From contig NZ_CP032317.1 of the NCBI RefSeq assembly GCF_003574965.1, positions 1,178,001 through 1,242,000 on the forward strand: a stretch of DNA of 64,000 nucleotides, given 5' to 3'. This document shows positions 62,550-64,000 of the stretch, one piece after another; within the stretch, counting starts at the first letter, position 1, and each line of letters starts with the position of its first letter. Below the pieces are notes generated by a model that made no database searches, had not been told where the DNA came from, and was given only the letters and a program-made list of their open reading frames with translations. Source of the DNA: Hymenobacter oligotrophus (lineage in GTDB: Bacteria > Bacteroidota > Bacteroidia > Cytophagales > Hymenobacteraceae). A program made the translations under genes and the position numbers.

Positions 62550-62695
62550 TGAATTTAGTCAACGGATTGCGGCAAGGCGTTGTGGGAGATTTTTAGCACT
62601 ACTATCCATACGAAGCACTAATGTTGAGTCTTGCACAAATGTCCCTACGAAGCACGTCAGCCCCCATAACGCCAAACCGCTGTTACCTGCTGTTT

Positions 62696-63544
62696 TTATT
62701 TGTCTGTCTTTATGTTCCAAGTTATGCAGTTCAGTATTCCTCCGTCATAAGCTATTTCGTTGCTTTCGATAGTCTGAATGTTTTGTCCTGCGAAAATCGT
62801 CTCAAGTTGTTTTACGGCTAAGTCATCCTCTCTGATGCCAAAGGTTGGAATGATTACCGTATTTTCCATTTGCAAATAGTTGATGTAGCCGCCATTTGCG
62901 TGGTCTATACTTTCATTGTCATATACTTTATAAGGAATTTTTATGTACTCAAGTCCTGTGTTGTGAATAGCAATTTCAAAAGCTCTATAAAACCATTCTT
63001 TCTCTTTTTTATGTTTATAGTTATTGATGACAACCGTATTTTCGTTTATAAACCGAATCATACCGTCTGAATGACCTGTGAAGTCGCCCGGTTGTTGGGA
63101 AACAAAGTAGAGTTTGTAATCTGTAAGAGTTCGTATAGCTTTTTTATCAATTGCTTGCGTTCATACTGTGGATTGTCAACAAAAATACGGTCAGTCATAA
63201 TGACTTTATTTGTCCAATGTGTTACGTTACCACCGTCAAGGATGATATCTGTTTTTATTGTGTTAATACAGATATGACTACAAATTGCATCAACGTCTGA
63301 AATTGTTTTTAGAAGTTTCTTTGTCTGTAAGTATGAAGGATTATAAGTGAACCGAGCAAACTTGTTCAACTCGGTCTGAATAGGCATATAGTCAACCGCC
63401 CACACATCTTTTGTTTTAGGAAGCAGCGCAAAATTGATATTGCAATCGGTCAGCACCTTTTCAAACCGATTGTAAAAGTCGGGATATTTTTTTTGGTAAA
63501 GTGTCCGCTAAATATAGAAAATTAGTTTGGCTGTCAATTATCAT
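62696..63544 (-). pseudogene. Frameshifted agmatine deiminase / peptidylarginine deiminase family gene
   Basis: The gene begins at ATG 63544 (MIIDSQTNFLYLADTLPKK) and ends at 62696. Two frameshifts split it. The first is in a run of eight A residues (about 63488-63496): with seven A residues the frame reads ADTLPKKYPDFYNRFEKVL. The second lies near 63115-63125, after KLYELLQI, and restores the family motif QQPGDFTGHSDGMIRFI. Other signatures are VWAVDYMP, the substrate loop DGGNVTHWTNK and the catalytic Cys motif GGILNCITWN near the C-terminus. About 280 residues if rejoined, a bit shorter than typical agmatine deiminases. The base composition is much AT-richer than the rest of the window. 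It may be a real pseudogene or the product of sequencing error in homopolymers. Confidence 0.8.
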
Positions 63545-64000
63545 TTGCCTGGGTTAATTAAGAAAGCATAGTTTAGTTGATCAGCTCCGTTTTCCTTTGC
63601 GTTTTTTCCTAAGCCTATACGGGTTCTTTTAATAATTTGTGATTTCGGAAAATTATGTTCAACAATTTGTGTTTTTATCGATTGAGTGAACGCATTATTT
63701 TCACTGAAAAGCTTCATAGCACAAACCATCGGTCCTTTTATAATTGTTTTCCTGTCAATATCATATATACTTCTTAGCAAGATGCCACCATAACCTCCTG
63801 TTTCGTCATTTTTGAGAGCAATGTCAACCCCTGAATAATGAAAAAACCAATCGCCCGCTTTGGGGTCAACGTGTCTACGCTTGTATGTACTGTTGTCAGC
63901 ATGATTTGGTGAATTCCAATAAAATTCAATTTCTATTAACCTATATAAAGCGTTATTTGTCTGAATGGCATAACTATCAAATAATTTTTGAGCTATGCTC
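63541..64000 (-). CDS. Unknown conserved protein, C-terminal part
   Basis: The C-terminal 152 residues of a protein that runs off the right edge. The reading goes on upstream past TTG 63780 with good coding sequence: TNNALYRLIEIEFYWNSPNH, HVDPKAGDWFFHYSGVDIAL, ETGGYGGILLRSIYD, and the end NYAFLINPGK. It looks like a conserved soluble Bacteroidota protein, perhaps distantly like an alkyladenine glycosylase-type fold, but this is not secure. Its stop overlaps the deiminase ATG by ATGA (63541-63544), so the two were translationally coupled. AT-rich like its neighbour. Confidence 0.65.
   Translation of the reverse strand, partial: SIAQKLFDSYAIQTNNALYRLIEIEFYWNSPNHADNSTYKRRHVDPKAGDWFFHYSGVDIALKNDETGGYGGILLRSIYDIDRKTIIKGPMVCAMKLFSENNAFTQSIKTQIVEHNFPKSQIIKRTRIGLGKNAKENGADQLNYAFLINPGK

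Noticed and set aside
62640-62700. AACGCCAAACCGCTGTTACCTGC near the start of the AT-rich region as an integron attC or attachment site
   Set aside because: Core-site rules are not met (the GTTRRRY box fails) and no integrase or repeated cassette is visible.

Overview
The window reads as a chromosomal piece of a high-GC Bacteroidota bacterium, most likely Hymenobacter or a close Cytophagales relative. The evidence is the GC-rich coding sequence, two proteins with type IX secretion sorting domains (types A and B), several Bacteroidota-type -7 boxes (TAnnTTTG) a short way upstream of starts, almost no Shine-Dalgarno sequences, and families typical of the phylum (DUF4920, DUF2147, TSP3-OmpA porins, HTH-DUF4870). 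The assignment is an inference from sequence; no search was run.

Layout. 0-9.5 kb: a DinB-like fragment, two OmpA-domain envelope proteins, a 45-residue membrane peptide, an FKBP isomerase, the Kup potassium transporter and a subtilase lipoprotein. 9.5-21 kb: a quinone reductase, an M61 peptidase, an NlpC/P60 hydrolase, two tandem DUF2147 proteins, an M1 aminopeptidase (type IX cargo), a large gliding-associated surface protein and a cytochrome oxidase subunit III-like protein. 21-33 kb: small unknown genes, DNA ligase LigA, a rhodanese lipoprotein, a polysaccharide deacetylase, DapA, HMG-CoA lyase with a LutA-like protein, a two-DTG aspartic protease homologue, an HTH-DUF4870 regulator and an M23 peptidase. 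33-50 kb: envelope proteins, a second subtilase coupled to a barrel-like protein, an OmpA lipoprotein, LigT, M28 and M14 peptidases, a universal stress protein, a histidine phosphatase, SurE, DoxX and an ABC exporter. 50-62.5 kb: two paralogous secreted proteins, RibBA, a glycosyltransferase pair, a K+ channel/RCK protein, a phosphoesterase, DnaG, Mrp and a NifU-like scaffold. 62.6-64 kb: an AT-rich island with a frameshifted agmatine/peptidylarginine deiminase gene and part of an unknown gene.

Most genes are chromosomal housekeeping or envelope genes in short units. The strong theme is secreted or lipid-anchored hydrolases (S8 x2, M1, M14, M23, M28, M61, C40, deacetylase), which suits a surface-degrading, protein-scavenging lifestyle.

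The most unusual signals are not protein families. (1) The hexamer CCTAGG occurs about 79 times by hand count, and about 53 of these are the 8-mer ACCTAGGG or its complement, roughly twentyfold above a base-composition expectation; it behaves like a highly iterated motif and is absent from the AT-rich island. (2) Upstream of mrp lies a nested palindromic element with 77-bp inverted ends whose internal hairpin shows compensatory changes, with a second dispersed hairpin repeat inside. (3) A non-coding stretch near 13.6-14.0 kb has a promoter-like pair, stacked hairpins and a terminal hairpin on the minus strand, and may be an undescribed structured RNA. Several terminators are long perfect palindromes that contain the CCTAGG motif.
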